A DNA stretch of 64,000 nt from Mucilaginibacter sp. OK268 (GCF_900103125.1 NZ_FNJV01000001.1:1363211-1427210); one strand, 5' to 3'. Shown: positions 16,401 to 25,445, counted from the first letter of the stretch. Notes: generated by a model from the letters alone, not told the origin. Program-made: numbers and translations.

Positions 16401-16430
16401 AAAAAGGGACGCGAAAGCATCCCTTTTTTA
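16401..16430. terminator. Bidirectional terminator
   Basis: AAAAAGGGA-c-GC-gaaa-GC-a-TCCCTTTTT forms a stem with a GAAA tetraloop and one internal mismatch, flanked by A- and T-tracts. It lies between convergent genes and overlaps the stop codon of the minus-strand gene. Confidence 0.8.
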
Positions 16431-16643
16431 TTTCTCGTCAATAGCGCTGAAATAATCGGCAGTAGCAGAGTGATTCTGGTAAGGCGATACTACGCGGTCG
16501 CTATATGAATAGTCGCTTTCTTCGCTCGGATTGGCCACTTCGACCATCTTTAATAAACTCCTGATGAACGATAAGTTGAAGTTACTTCTGTTCAGTTTGA
16601 TCAGGTATTCGTTCTCGGTGATCTCCAAAATTGAATTGGTCAT
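16428..16643 (-). CDS. Small hypothetical protein
   Basis: 71 residues from the ATG at 16643 (MTNSILEITENEYLIKLNRS). The frame is open 17 codons further upstream, but that stretch is cysteine- and lysine-rich and unlike a coding start. The N-terminal half is amphipathic (YLIKLNRSNFNLSFIRSLLKMV) and the C-terminal half is rich in Ser, Tyr and Asp. I recognise no family. A terminator at its stop supports a real gene. Confidence 0.6.
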   Translation of the reverse strand: MTNSILEITENEYLIKLNRSNFNLSFIRSLLKMVEVANPSEESDYSYSDRVVSPYQNHSATADYFSAIDEK

Positions 16644-16943
16644 GACTTTTTTTGATAGTTGTTTATTGCAAGTATAATCAACATAATTAAACACAAAGTA
16701 CCGTTTGCTTTAAGCTTTTATTAATAAATTGTTATTAAATTGCTGATACAGAGTTGGGTATCAAAATAGCCCTGACAATGGCCCTGTTAAGGTGTTAACT
16801 ACGGTAAAAATAGCATAAAAAGAAATACAAACCGGAGAGTTTTCGTTTTTATTTTTTATATATGGACACTTATCAGCATCTCCTGTGGCTTATACCTTGA
16901 TATCTTAACCGTAGTTGGTGTTATTACCGTACCGCACTTTTTA
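16644..16943. other. 300-base non-coding stretch
   Basis: AT-rich, with the 5' region of the small minus-strand gene at its left. ACTACGGTAA (about 16798) recurs inverted near 16903-16915 as TTAACCGTAGTTGG, a possible stem or regulator site upstream of nothing obvious. No gene seen. Confidence 0.4.
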
Positions 16944-17840
16944 TTAATGCTGGTTACGATAAGCCACAGGGCTGAGACCTGTTTCTTTTCTGAAAAGCCT
17001 GGAAAAATAAGGAGGATTTTCAAATCCAAGCTGATATGCGATCTGCGCCACCGTAAGGTCGGCACCAATCAATAGGTTTTTTGCTTCTGTGATCAGGTAG
17101 CTGTGGATATGGTCGATTGCTGACCTTCCTGTTTCCTGCCTTAACAGATCACTAAGATAATGGGGCGACATTTTGAGTTGTGCTGCAATGGTCGTAACGG
17201 TCGGCAAACCATCCGTCTGCAATGCACCACCCTCAAAATACTGCCGGATGGCTTTGTTAAATTGGGAAATTACCTTACCTGTCAGTTCGTTTCTGTTCAG
17301 GAACTGACGTTTATAAAACCGCTGAGAATATTTGAGGATAGCTTCAATATGTCCCAAAATAATCTCCTTACTGTACTCATCCTGATTGTTATTATATTCT
17401 GTCTCGATCTTCCGGAATAGTTCCCACATAATTTCTTCCTCGCGGGGTGAAATGTGAAGGGCCTCATTGGTTTCGTAATCAAAAAAACTATATTTTTTGA
17501 TGGTCTGATGCAACGATTCTCCATTCAGGAAATCACGGTGAAACATAATCGTAAACCCACTACCTTCCAGTTTAATGTTTTTAAGTTCAACAATCTGACC
17601 TGGTTTAATATAGATCATGGAACCTCCATTGTGATCGTATTTGGTACGGCCGTAATAAAGACTGCCGGATATGACTTTCTTAAACGCGATGGTATAAAAG
17701 TCGGTTGTATATTCATTGTTAGGGATACCGCAGGTAGTTGGGCATGTATCTACACATGTAATCAGGCTAAGTAAGGGGCTTTCCGACATCGGCCACCCTC
17801 TGGCTTTATGCAGTTCGCTTAAACTTTTAAAATGCTTCAT
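16944..17840 (-). CDS. AraC-family transcriptional regulator
   Basis: 298 residues. An N-terminal cupin-like sensing domain (GSMIYIKPGQIVELKNIKLEGSGFTIMFHRDFL) is followed by the double helix-turn-helix: TTIAAQLKMSPHYLSDLLRQETG, then TVAQIAYQLGFENPPYFSRLFRKETGLSP, the AraC signature. The SDR gene lies directly upstream on the same strand, and its promoter has two ATATGTAT half-sites 21 bp apart. The likely role is activation of the SDR gene by an unknown small molecule (inference). Confidence 0.93.
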   Translation of the reverse strand: MKHFKSLSELHKARGWPMSESPLLSLITCVDTCPTTCGIPNNEYTTDFYTIAFKKVISGSLYYGRTKYDHNGGSMIYIKPGQIVELKNIKLEGSGFTIMFHRDFLNGESLHQTIKKYSFFDYETNEALHISPREEEIMWELFRKIETEYNNNQDEYSKEIILGHIEAILKYSQRFYKRQFLNRNELTGKVISQFNKAIRQYFEGGALQTDGLPTVTTIAAQLKMSPHYLSDLLRQETGRSAIDHIHSYLITEAKNLLIGADLTVAQIAYQLGFENPPYFSRLFRKETGLSPVAYRNQH

Positions 17841-17899
17841 CTGAATAAAGATACAGCATCCGGCTGATAGGATACTGTATCGTTTTTTAATTTAACTGA

Positions 17900-18721
17900 T
17901 TAATGACCATGTGCTGCTGCGGAAACTTCTTTCCATGATTCCCAAACTGCCAGCCGGTCTGCATAAACCTGTTGTACTCTGGGTAAGGCGACTTTTCCTA
18001 AAAATAAACGCAATGGCGGCTGATCGCTATCCACCAATTTTAAAATAGCCGGTACTGTTGCTTCGGGGTAGCCAACCATTTCCGGGGTAAAATAGCCATT
18101 GAATGTTTCCTTAAGGCCGTTATATACGGCAAGAGATTGAGTTTTAACGGCCGAATCGCCACTCCAGTCTGTGCCAAAGGCATTGGGTTCAACAAGGCTT
18201 ACCTTGATACCGAATCCTTTTACCTCTGCAGCAAGACTCTCGCTTAATCCTTCAACTGCCCATTTAGAGGCGATGTAGATACTTATAATAGGTGCAGCAG
18301 TGTGACCTGCCAAACTTGAAACCTGTACGATATGCCCATAACCTTGCTCCCGCATAATTGGGATAATCGCCTGCGTCATCCATAGCAAGCCGAATACATT
18401 GGTTTCGAACTGATCCCTGGCTTCCTGTTCAGTCGCCTCTTCAATGGCACCAAACAAACCATAACCTGCGTTGTTGATCAGCACATCTATACCTCCAAAA
18501 TGTTCATGAGCTTGTTTAACGGCTGCAAAGCATTGTTCCCGGTCGTTTACATTCAATTTGACGGGCAACACCGCTTCCCCATAAATGCTTACAAGGTCTT
18601 TTAACGAGTTAAGGTTTCGTGCGGTGGCGATTACCTTATCACCACGTTTTAAAAATGCTTCCGCCCATATTTTACCCAATCCCCGGGATGCGCCTGTTAT
18701 TAAGATTACTTTAGATTCCAT
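17900..18721 (-). CDS. Short-chain dehydrogenase/reductase
   Basis: 273 residues from the ATG at 18721 (MESKVILITGASRGLGKIWA). The Rossmann TGxxxGxG motif is at 9-15, NNAGYGLFG is the structural NNAG motif, and Ser plus YIASK give the catalytic S-Y-K set. The C-terminal part resembles the many SDRs annotated as oxidoreductases acting on undefined alcohols or ketones with NADP. The substrate is unknown. It is followed after 59 bases by the AraC regulator gene on the same strand, so both could be one transcript. Confidence 0.92.
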   Translation of the reverse strand: MESKVILITGASRGLGKIWAEAFLKRGDKVIATARNLNSLKDLVSIYGEAVLPVKLNVNDREQCFAAVKQAHEHFGGIDVLINNAGYGLFGAIEEATEQEARDQFETNVFGLLWMTQAIIPIMREQGYGHIVQVSSLAGHTAAPIISIYIASKWAVEGLSESLAAEVKGFGIKVSLVEPNAFGTDWSGDSAVKTQSLAVYNGLKETFNGYFTPEMVGYPEATVPAILKLVDSDQPPLRLFLGKVALPRVQQVYADRLAVWESWKEVSAAAHGH

Positions 18722-18739
18722 ATGCATTATTTTATGCCA

Positions 18740-18799
18740 CAAAATTACCGGTGGCAGGTATCGGTGAGTTATACATATCGCTGAATATCGGATACATAT
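18740..18799 (-). promoter_or_regulatory. SDR promoter with two AraC-type half-sites
   Basis: On the minus strand a TAATTTTG -7 element lies at 18747-18740, 19 bases before the SDR start codon. No TTTG stands at the -33 place. Instead ATATGTAT occurs at 18778-18771 and again at 18799-18792, exactly 21 bp apart on the same face, as AraC activators bind. Confidence 0.55.
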
Positions 18800-18926
18800 T
18801 TTTCCAGTATGGGATTCTGGGGCTTTATATCATATCAATGGAGATTGATCCAGTAAACAGCCACCCTGCGTCAACCGAGTGTCTGCGGTATCATTACATT
18901 GATGAGTATACGATTTCTTGCTTGTT

Positions 18927-19451
18927 TTATTTAAAAAGCAAAGCCGGCAAACCTACGCCTATAGCTACCCCATAAGCCAGATCGGCCCAAAGAAAGCGCA
19001 ATATGTTAAATACATATATAAGCCCGATAATGGGAAAGGAGATAAGGGCAAGGATGTTTTTCTCTTTGATCTTTTCTTTGGCTTGTTCATATAAGTTTCT
19101 GGCATCCTGGTTAGATGGAATTGCGTGCATGCCGATGGATACACCGAGCCACATCAAAAAATAGGATAGGGGATGGCTTACATTAAAAAAGTTGATAGGT
19201 ATATAAGCTGGTAAGCAAATAAGCAGGCACAGTAAAGTATTTACAAAAAACGGGCCCATACTTATTAAAAAGGTGGTGTAAAAGTTTGTGGTGTTTTCGT
19301 GTATCACATAACCCACCGGGTTAGCAAAGCGAAAGTAACATACCTTGAAAACCGCTACCTTACGCAGCTTGCAGAAAAATAAATGTGCAAATTCATGTAC
19401 AATAACACCTGGAAAGGTGAAGATCGAGATCAGGATGCCGGGAATAAACAT
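18927..19451 (-). CDS. Putative integral-membrane zinc metalloprotease (HExxH)
   Basis: 174 residues, four or five hydrophobic segments. Near the N-terminus, inside or next to the first membrane helix, is PGVIVHEFAHLFFCKL, an HExxH zincin motif (H19, E20, H23) like that of M50/DUF3267 intramembrane proteins. A downstream HAIPSNQDARNLYEQA could supply the third ligand (N/D). The substrate is unknown. Its start is three bases from the stop of the zinc-ribbon/TPR gene, so they form one operon. Confidence 0.7.
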   Translation of the reverse strand: MFIPGILISIFTFPGVIVHEFAHLFFCKLRKVAVFKVCYFRFANPVGYVIHENTTNFYTTFLISMGPFFVNTLLCLLICLPAYIPINFFNVSHPLSYFLMWLGVSIGMHAIPSNQDARNLYEQAKEKIKEKNILALISFPIIGLIYVFNILRFLWADLAYGVAIGVGLPALLFK

Positions 19452-19454
19452 ATT

Positions 19455-20363
19455 TTACCGATTAGATGAGGTGTAACCATTAGGGAATTTTTTATGAAAC
19501 TGATCTCTGGTGATGATCTGCCGTGAATCAAGCCGGTACTGGATCAGACCGTAATATTCTTTTGCTACGACGCTGGTATCGTCAAGCGTTTTTGCTTTAT
19601 TGAAGTATTTAAGGGAGAGCTGTTTGAGCGAATCCACATTGTTTTGCGCATACAAACAAGCATAAGCAGATGATACTCCGGCCCACGATTGTGATTGGGT
19701 GGTATCTAACTGTAAAAAACTTTTTGAAGCGGCTAAAAACAGCTTATAGTCTTTATTGTCGAAGCCCGACCCTATTTGTGCCTGCAGTATATATTCTTTC
19801 ACATGAAAATTAGGCGAAAGGTCTTTGCATTTTTCGAGTTGTACTAATGCCGCTGCCGACTTATCTTTCGACAGCAGATCAACGGCCTTAAAGTAGGCTG
19901 CCATTTCGGCCAGATCGCTTATTTCCGGCACCTGTGCGGATGCCTCGCTCATAAAGTTTGCTGCTCCGGAGAAGCTTTGTTTGCCGAAAGCCTCATTAGC
20001 ATGTTTAATATTACGGTAAGCTGAATAAAACCGCCAGTTCCAGAAAATGGAAAATACAACCAGTACTAAAACCCCGGCAAAAAACAGTTTTACCCACGAA
20101 GGGAAAATACTTTTATCAAGGTTGAGTTTACAATTATCACAGATAGGATAAACGGATAATTTATTTAGTGTTACATCGCCAAAATCCTGCTGGCAAAAAG
20201 CACATACCGATCCGGAAGGCGTGACTTCGGGGCCCTCAACCGGTTGTTCCTTTTCGTCGTTAATGTTTTCGGAGCAGGATATGATATACTGTTTACGGGC
20301 TTGAACCTGATCCTTCCGGGAATGGTTACCGGTATCTACACCGGCGCATTTTAATGGTGACAT
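19455..20363 (-). CDS. Zinc-ribbon, membrane-anchored TPR-like protein
   Basis: 302 residues. A CAFCQ...CDNC pair at about residues 54-78 forms a zinc ribbon. One transmembrane helix follows (VKLFFAGVLVLVVFSIFWNW, about 91-110), then a helical region with TPR spacing (HANEAFGKQSFSGAANFMSE, AALVQLEKCKDLSPN, SLKYFNKAKTLDDTSVVAKE). The topology would place the ribbon in the cytoplasm and the repeats outside. I know no named family. It is co-transcribed with the HExxH membrane protein, so a partner or adaptor role is plausible. Confidence 0.7.
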   Translation of the reverse strand: MSPLKCAGVDTGNHSRKDQVQARKQYIISCSENINDEKEQPVEGPEVTPSGSVCAFCQQDFGDVTLNKLSVYPICDNCKLNLDKSIFPSWVKLFFAGVLVLVVFSIFWNWRFYSAYRNIKHANEAFGKQSFSGAANFMSEASAQVPEISDLAEMAAYFKAVDLLSKDKSAAALVQLEKCKDLSPNFHVKEYILQAQIGSGFDNKDYKLFLAASKSFLQLDTTQSQSWAGVSSAYACLYAQNNVDSLKQLSLKYFNKAKTLDDTSVVAKEYYGLIQYRLDSRQIITRDQFHKKFPNGYTSSNR

Positions 20364-20485
20364 GTGATATAAGTGATAAGGCCGTTTGTATTACGCTTAT
20401 TGCATTTGTTATACAAGGGTAAATATAATTTAAAAAACTAATTCATGAATACCGTAAAAGGAAATTTTTATCGGATAAAATGGCA

Positions 20486-21205
20486 TTATCTTTTGATAAA
20501 CCGGTGTTTAAGAATACGTTCCATTACGCTATTCGCATAGTTTAGCCCCATTGTGATCTTGGTGTTACCCAGGTGCAGCATGTTACCTTCAATTGTATTT
20601 ATCTTTTGAGTATTTACGATATAACTTTTATGTACCTGCAGAAATTGTTCAGCGGGAAGTTTTCCCAATATTCCTTTGATAGTGAGGTAAACCACCAGTT
20701 TGTCATTCATCGTATGAAGTATCACATAGTTAGCCATTGCTTCTACATATACCAATTCATCGTAAACTATCTTTTCAATTTTTCCATCGCACTTTACATA
20801 AAAATGGCCTGCATCAGTTTTTTGCGCAACCGACTTGCTCTCTTTTAATGATTTAAGTTCAAAAGCTTTTAGGCAGGCTTTTAAAAAGCGTTCTAATGAA
20901 AATGGCTTTACCAGGTAATCAACAACCGCTAACTCAAAACCGTCCAATGCATATTGACCGTAGGCTGTGGTCATGATCACCATGGGCAAATTAGATACCG
21001 ACCTTAAAAATTCCATACCGTTCATTTTGGGCATGTTGATATCCAGGAAAATCAAATCCACATCCATGTTATTGATCAGCGTAGTTGCTTTTAAGGGGTT
21101 TTCTGCAAGCCCTGCTAATTCTAAAAAATCAATTTCTTCCATATACTCCTGTATCAGTTTACGGGCAATTGGTTCGTCATCAATGATCAGGCATTTTAAT
21201 TTCAT
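20486..21205 (-). CDS. LytTR-family response regulator
   Basis: 239 residues. The receiver domain (CLIIDDEPIARKLIQEYM) has its phosphoacceptor Asp at about 55 (LIFLDINMPKMNG) and the conserved Lys in VVDYLVKPF. The C-terminal LytTR DNA-binding domain runs from about 135 (KIEKIVYDELVYVEAMANYV, FLQVHKSYIVN). It overlaps the sensor kinase gene by four bases. LytTR proteins bind direct repeats and bend DNA. The target genes are unknown; the redox genes just upstream are candidates. Confidence 0.95.
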   Translation of the reverse strand: MKLKCLIIDDEPIARKLIQEYMEEIDFLELAGLAENPLKATTLINNMDVDLIFLDINMPKMNGMEFLRSVSNLPMVIMTTAYGQYALDGFELAVVDYLVKPFSLERFLKACLKAFELKSLKESKSVAQKTDAGHFYVKCDGKIEKIVYDELVYVEAMANYVILHTMNDKLVVYLTIKGILGKLPAEQFLQVHKSYIVNTQKINTIEGNMLHLGNTKITMGLNYANSVMERILKHRFIKR

Positions 21206-22233
21206 ATGTCAAATAAGGTTAAGATCACTTCATAGCTTTCTTCATACTCATTGATCTTTAAGTCATATTTATTGGAGTATAAAAGCTCCAGTCGTCTTTT
21301 AGCATTGGCTATACCTAAACCGGAAGATTTTTCGGCTTGAATAATATTAGCTTGCATGATAGCAGTGTCTTTTGTGTTTTCTATTTTGAAAAAGAGATAC
21401 CCTTCTGTGCTCTTTAAATAAATATCAATATAGTTATCCATTCCCTCATGAATACTCACATATTTGAAGGCATTCTCTATAAATGTGATCAATAACAATG
21501 GCGCTATTTTTAAATTCCCATTGATGTTATCCTCGCGGAATGACACCCTGATCCGTTCATCAATCCTGCTTTTTTGCAGATCGATATAATTCTTAATATA
21601 ATTAAGCTCCCTGTCCAGGTCTGTTTTTTCTACATTGCATTCATACAGTTGATAGCGAAGCATCTCGGAAAACTTAAGCAACATTTCTCGCGCCGGCTTA
21701 TTGGATTTATCAATGTGGCCGTAGATGGAATTAATAGAGTTAAATAAAAAATGAGGATTAAACTGCGCCCTCAAAAAGTTTAGTTCTGTAGTCGCTTTTT
21801 CTTTTTCAATTTTCTCAATATAAATTTCAGAGCGAATCTTTTCGGCGATCATTTTACCGGCGAGGATCAACACTACCCAAAACAGGATGTTAATGAACGA
21901 ATTATAAAAAATGCTTAGGTAATCGAAATGGGTGTTGGTAATTTTAAACACATATATGGTAACCAGCATAGATACGGGGATCCTTATTAAAGCCGTTACC
22001 GTAATGGCCAGGGTAAATATAATTCCGAATTTTACGTAGTACTTTTTATTCAACAGGTAAGGAATAGCATATAACGTATTGAAATAGTAATTGGCAGCTA
22101 TAAATATCAAATAACAAAACTGGATGGTTATAGCATGAGTAAGTACCAGCGTGCTGTTTCTGAAAACAAATATCCAAAAGATATAAGCCAGGAGCCAAAA
22201 CAAAAAGTGGTATATGATCAGATACTTTTTCAA
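21202..22233 (-). CDS. LytS-type sensor histidine kinase
   Basis: 343 residues. Four or so transmembrane helices fill the first ~130 residues. The His_kinase domain follows with the phosphoacceptor in LRAQFNPHFLFNSINSIYGH, and the ATPase domain with PLLLITFIENAFKYV (N box) and GLGIANAKRRLELLY (G box). No large extracellular sensor is present, so the signal is probably sensed in the membrane. It partners the LytTR regulator through a 4-base overlap. Confidence 0.94.
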   Translation of the reverse strand: MKKYLIIYHFLFWLLAYIFWIFVFRNSTLVLTHAITIQFCYLIFIAANYYFNTLYAIPYLLNKKYYVKFGIIFTLAITVTALIRIPVSMLVTIYVFKITNTHFDYLSIFYNSFINILFWVVLILAGKMIAEKIRSEIYIEKIEKEKATTELNFLRAQFNPHFLFNSINSIYGHIDKSNKPAREMLLKFSEMLRYQLYECNVEKTDLDRELNYIKNYIDLQKSRIDERIRVSFREDNINGNLKIAPLLLITFIENAFKYVSIHEGMDNYIDIYLKSTEGYLFFKIENTKDTAIMQANIIQAEKSSGLGIANAKRRLELLYSNKYDLKINEYEESYEVILTLFDI

Positions 22234-22264
22234 AACGGATTTGCTTTACTATAAAAATACACAA

Positions 22265-22681
22265 CTATTTCTGTTCTTCACTTCCGTCTGGAAATGCCTG
22301 GCCTTTATGACAGGTATTACAGGTTACAGTAAGGGCATCGCTGCCTATCAGCGGATGTTTGAGCTTAAAATATTTTTTATTGATCCCGATGGTCATGCGC
22401 ATCATGGCCCTGGAAATCTCTTTTTCGGGCTTGGCATCACTGGCAAAATCAAGACCGTGGCCGTCTTTTGCGGTGGCATGGCAAAAATTACAGGTAACGC
22501 CTAAGCCATCCTGAAAATCATCAACCATGATGCTTTGCAGATCCTTTGAAGTGATATTTTGGGACAGCACTTTTAAGTTCTCATAATGTACATCAGCAGG
22601 TTTTGAGGATGTGGCCGCAACACAAACGGTTACTGTAACTGCAATGCCTGCAATAACAGCTAACTTTTTATTTATCTTCAA
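22265..22681 (-). CDS. Di-haem c-type cytochrome, exported
   Basis: 138 residues with an N-terminal hydrophobic signal or anchor (about 7-24). Two covalent haem-binding sites are seen, CNFCH at 64-68 and CNTCH at 121-125, with GLDFASDAKPEKEISRAMMRM between them. Methionines in MMRM could be axial ligands. The layout resembles the photosynthetic-reaction-centre cytochrome c family domain common in Bacteroidota. It stands 31 bases upstream of the kinase gene and 43 bases downstream of the YceI gene, so all may be one transcript. Confidence 0.88.
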   Translation of the reverse strand: MKINKKLAVIAGIAVTVTVCVAATSSKPADVHYENLKVLSQNITSKDLQSIMVDDFQDGLGVTCNFCHATAKDGHGLDFASDAKPEKEISRAMMRMTIGINKKYFKLKHPLIGSDALTVTCNTCHKGQAFPDGSEEQK

Positions 22682-22724
22682 GGTAATTTATATTAAATGT
22701 AATCAACTGTTGTAGGAGAAGGCC

Positions 22725-23261
22725 TCAAGCTTTAACAGCGTAAATATTGAGCTGCACTTCCAGTTCATTTGCGATGGTGCTGGTTCCCCCAATCCCAAAA
22801 TCTTTTCTGTTGATTTTAAATGAACCTTTGAAAAGAAATTCCTCCTGATGTTGTTCGGCACTAAAGGGGATCGATATATCTTTTGATTTTCCTTTAATAG
22901 TAAGCTTCCCTGTAACCAAATAATGACCGCCCTTCCCATCTGCCGTAACTTTAGCTGATAAAAAATGAATATTGGGGTAATCCCTGACGTTAAAATATCC
23001 TTCATCTTTCAGGTGTTTATCTCTCAGGGTATTATCCGTATTGATAGTGTTGGCATCGATGGTAATGTCCACACTGCTGTTGCCGGGAGTTTGCGGATCA
23101 AAGTTGATCAGCCCCTGGATGCCCTTGAAAGACCCTTTTACATCGAACCCGAAATTACGGATAGTAAATTCTACGGTTGATCTTGTATCAACAGGTTTAT
23201 ACTGTGCCAGGGCTATGGTGCCCGTTAGTATCAGGAGCATTAATAATGGTAATACTTTCAT
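22725..23261 (-). CDS. YceI-family periplasmic lipocalin-like protein
   Basis: 178 residues with a signal peptide (LILTGTIALA-QYKP). Conserved features of YceI are STVEFTIRNFGFDVKGSFKG, RDKHLKDEGYFNVRDYPNIHF and KDISIPFSAE. The family folds as a barrel that binds isoprenoid-like lipids such as quinone precursors. Next to a cytochrome c gene, a role in periplasmic electron transfer or isoprenoid handling is plausible but not shown. Confidence 0.94.
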   Translation of the reverse strand: MKVLPLLMLLILTGTIALAQYKPVDTRSTVEFTIRNFGFDVKGSFKGIQGLINFDPQTPGNSSVDITIDANTINTDNTLRDKHLKDEGYFNVRDYPNIHFLSAKVTADGKGGHYLVTGKLTIKGKSKDISIPFSAEQHQEEFLFKGSFKINRKDFGIGGTSTIANELEVQLNIYAVKA

Positions 23262-23359
23262 GTTTTATTTTTTGCAATTGATAAAAATGTGGAGCTACCG
23301 GTTTATGGCAGCCCCACTTTATTATTAACCCGTTGAACTAACCAGGTTCAACAGAATCT

Positions 23360-24361
23360 TTATTCAGCTTTTATTAATGGGGTATCAGTGATAGCGAGTG
23401 TATGATCATGTTCCTGATAGTTTACACTGGTGAGGCCGAGCAGTGTACGGAGTTTTTCGGCTGGAACTTTCATTGGGCCCGGCGAAGGTGCCGCGCCCGG
23501 AGCCGGTTGCGGAAAAGCGGTTGAATTTGCTGTATGGAATGTGATATTCCCTTCAATCTTCTGAATAGTTTGGTGAATATGACCGTTTAATACTGATACC
23601 GAACCAAAGCGCTTTAACAGGCTTAAGGCCTGGGCACTATCCTCGGTACCCCATCCCCATTGCGGATAGATAGCCCACATAGGGATATGCGCAAACACCA
23701 CAACAGGCGTGCTTGATGAAAGCCCTTTTAAATCGCCCTCAAGCCATTTGATCTGATCCGGACCTAAATAGCCCAGCCCCCCCTCCACATGGTTGGTCAC
23801 ATTTACCAACCCAACAAAATGTACCCCGTTGGAGTCAAAACTATACCATCCATCACCTTTAGTTCCTTTACCATAACGCTCCAGGTAAAGCTTCCCATTA
23901 TCTGTTACGTCATGCTCGCCGGGTACATAAAATATTTTTTCGGTCTTTACACTTTTTAACGATTGCTCCAACGCGTCGAATTCATCCGCTTGCGCCAGGT
24001 GCGATAAGTCGCCGGTGTGCAATACAAAGGATGGCGCATTTGGCATTGCATTAATTTTGGCTATGGTAGCTTGTAAGGTTGCTATAACATCAGGATTAGC
24101 GGCCTTATTAAAACCGATATGACTGTCGCTGATCTGAACGAAGCTGAAATCAGATTTTGGCACAATGAGTCCTTTTTTAAGGTTGCCGGTTGCTTTATCG
24201 ATCATCTGACTCATGCCGTATGATTTTAAAATGCCTCCGGACATCATCCAAAGTACACCAGTGCCTGCCCAGGCCATACATTCCAGGAAGCCCCGGCGAT
24301 CTATACCATCGTTATTAGCGTCAAGGGCTTGGCTGTCCTCTGCGTGAAAGTGGTTTTTCAT
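23360..24361 (-). CDS. Exported calcineurin-like metallophosphoesterase
   Basis: 333 residues. The N-terminus DRRGFLECMAWAGTGVLWMMSGG looks like a Tat signal. Metal-binding motifs run in order: QISDSHIG, LHTGDLSH, VPGEHD (usually GNHD; here Glu replaces Asn), VFAHIPMW and LNGHIHQ. The family includes cyclic-nucleotide and phospholipid phosphodiesterases; the substrate is not predictable. It heads the same-strand run MPE-YceI-cytochrome c-LytS-LytTR, with a 98-base gap to YceI. Confidence 0.88.
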   Translation of the reverse strand: MKNHFHAEDSQALDANNDGIDRRGFLECMAWAGTGVLWMMSGGILKSYGMSQMIDKATGNLKKGLIVPKSDFSFVQISDSHIGFNKAANPDVIATLQATIAKINAMPNAPSFVLHTGDLSHLAQADEFDALEQSLKSVKTEKIFYVPGEHDVTDNGKLYLERYGKGTKGDGWYSFDSNGVHFVGLVNVTNHVEGGLGYLGPDQIKWLEGDLKGLSSSTPVVVFAHIPMWAIYPQWGWGTEDSAQALSLLKRFGSVSVLNGHIHQTIQKIEGNITFHTANSTAFPQPAPGAAPSPGPMKVPAEKLRTLLGLTSVNYQEHDHTLAITDTPLIKAE

Positions 24362-24638
24362 AATTCTTATTTAATAATTATTGGAATACACCACTAAGAA
24401 AGATAAAGTGCCAACCTTAATATACTATTTTACATGAAGCAGAGGAAATACTTGATGAACATCGTTTTTCATTATTAATGAAAGATATAATCTCCTAACG
24501 AAACCCTTTTAGAGCCAAACTGTGAATTATTTACGCCGATATTGGATAAAATAAATTTTAAGTTTTAAATTAGATCAATGTAATTGGCAGTAAATCAGCT
24601 TGATCAATTATATTTACCTAAACCTAACCCCACATCAC

Positions 24639-25298
24639 ATGAAAGCATTTAAGCTATGGACGCTCACACAGGAGAATACCAGTCCATTCGTTATCATCGC
24701 GGTACTTTACTCCTTTTTTCTTGGCATGCCTTTTTTTTATTTTTTAGTCCTGGCGGGACATCCCCACGATTTCTATGAACATGATCGTCTCGCTGCAAAA
24801 CAGGAACAACTGTGGAGTCTTCACATCCAACAACTAAAAAAGCTGAACAAAGATACCACGGTCTACTTCAATAATAAACCTGAACTCAATTGGAGACAGG
24901 ATGCTGAATCAAGAGAATATGTGATGGTATCACGGATTGCTATTTATAGTGCCGTTGCTGCATTTGGAGCGATCGGCGCTGCAGTAAGCCTGATCACCAG
25001 GGCAAGAAATAAAAAGGAAGTGGGTAATATCACACCGCTGGAGCTGATCTCCATTCAAACCATTGGGGCAATATTTGCTGGTATCCTAACCCTTATATTT
25101 GTTGCCGACCTTATCGGAGGCAGGGTATTTCCCGAACCCGACCTCTTTTACCGTATCATTTACGTACACCCGGCATTTGCCAAATTGCTCATTTGGTGTT
25201 TCATCGCCGGGTTTAGCGAACGGTTCGTGCCCAATATTTTGAATAACCTGGTCAAACAAACTGATGAGAATAAGGAGGAAATAAAGAGCGCGGAATAA
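24639..25298 (+). CDS. Multi-pass membrane protein of unknown function
   Basis: 219 residues from the ATG at 24639 (MKAFKLWTLTQENTSPFVII); a TTG 13 codons upstream would add nothing recognisable. Hydrophobic helices lie at about 15-40, 100-120, 140-168 and 185-203, with a soluble loop at 41-95 between the first two. No family motif is known to me. A hairpin follows between it and the convergent NTF2-like gene. Confidence 0.72.
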   Translation: MKAFKLWTLTQENTSPFVIIAVLYSFFLGMPFFYFLVLAGHPHDFYEHDRLAAKQEQLWSLHIQQLKKLNKDTTVYFNNKPELNWRQDAESREYVMVSRIAIYSAVAAFGAIGAAVSLITRARNKKEVGNITPLELISIQTIGAIFAGILTLIFVADLIGGRVFPEPDLFYRIIYVHPAFAKLLIWCFIAGFSERFVPNILNNLVKQTDENKEEIKSAE

Positions 25299-25382
25299 AA
25301 GCGGTGATCTTATGCCCATGAAATATACCGTTTCCTCGCAATACTGGAATCGATTTTAATTTTCGCAATTTTTATTCAAATA

Positions 25383-25410
25383 AAAAGCCCCACAGATATG
25401 CAGGGCTTTT
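25383..25410. terminator. Bidirectional terminator
   Basis: AAAAGCCC (25383-25390) pairs with GGGCTTTT (25403-25410) across a 12-base loop. It lies between convergent genes, and on the minus strand it ends in TTTTTATTTG. Confidence 0.75.
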
Positions 25411-25445
25411 GCCAGTATTTGTAAATTGGGAAGCGCTACTCTTTT

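Noticed and set aside
18751..18975. 74-residue plus-strand reading frame over the SDR promoter
   Set aside because: It overlaps the AraC half-sites and the 3' end of the HExxH gene on the other strand, and has no gene-like features.
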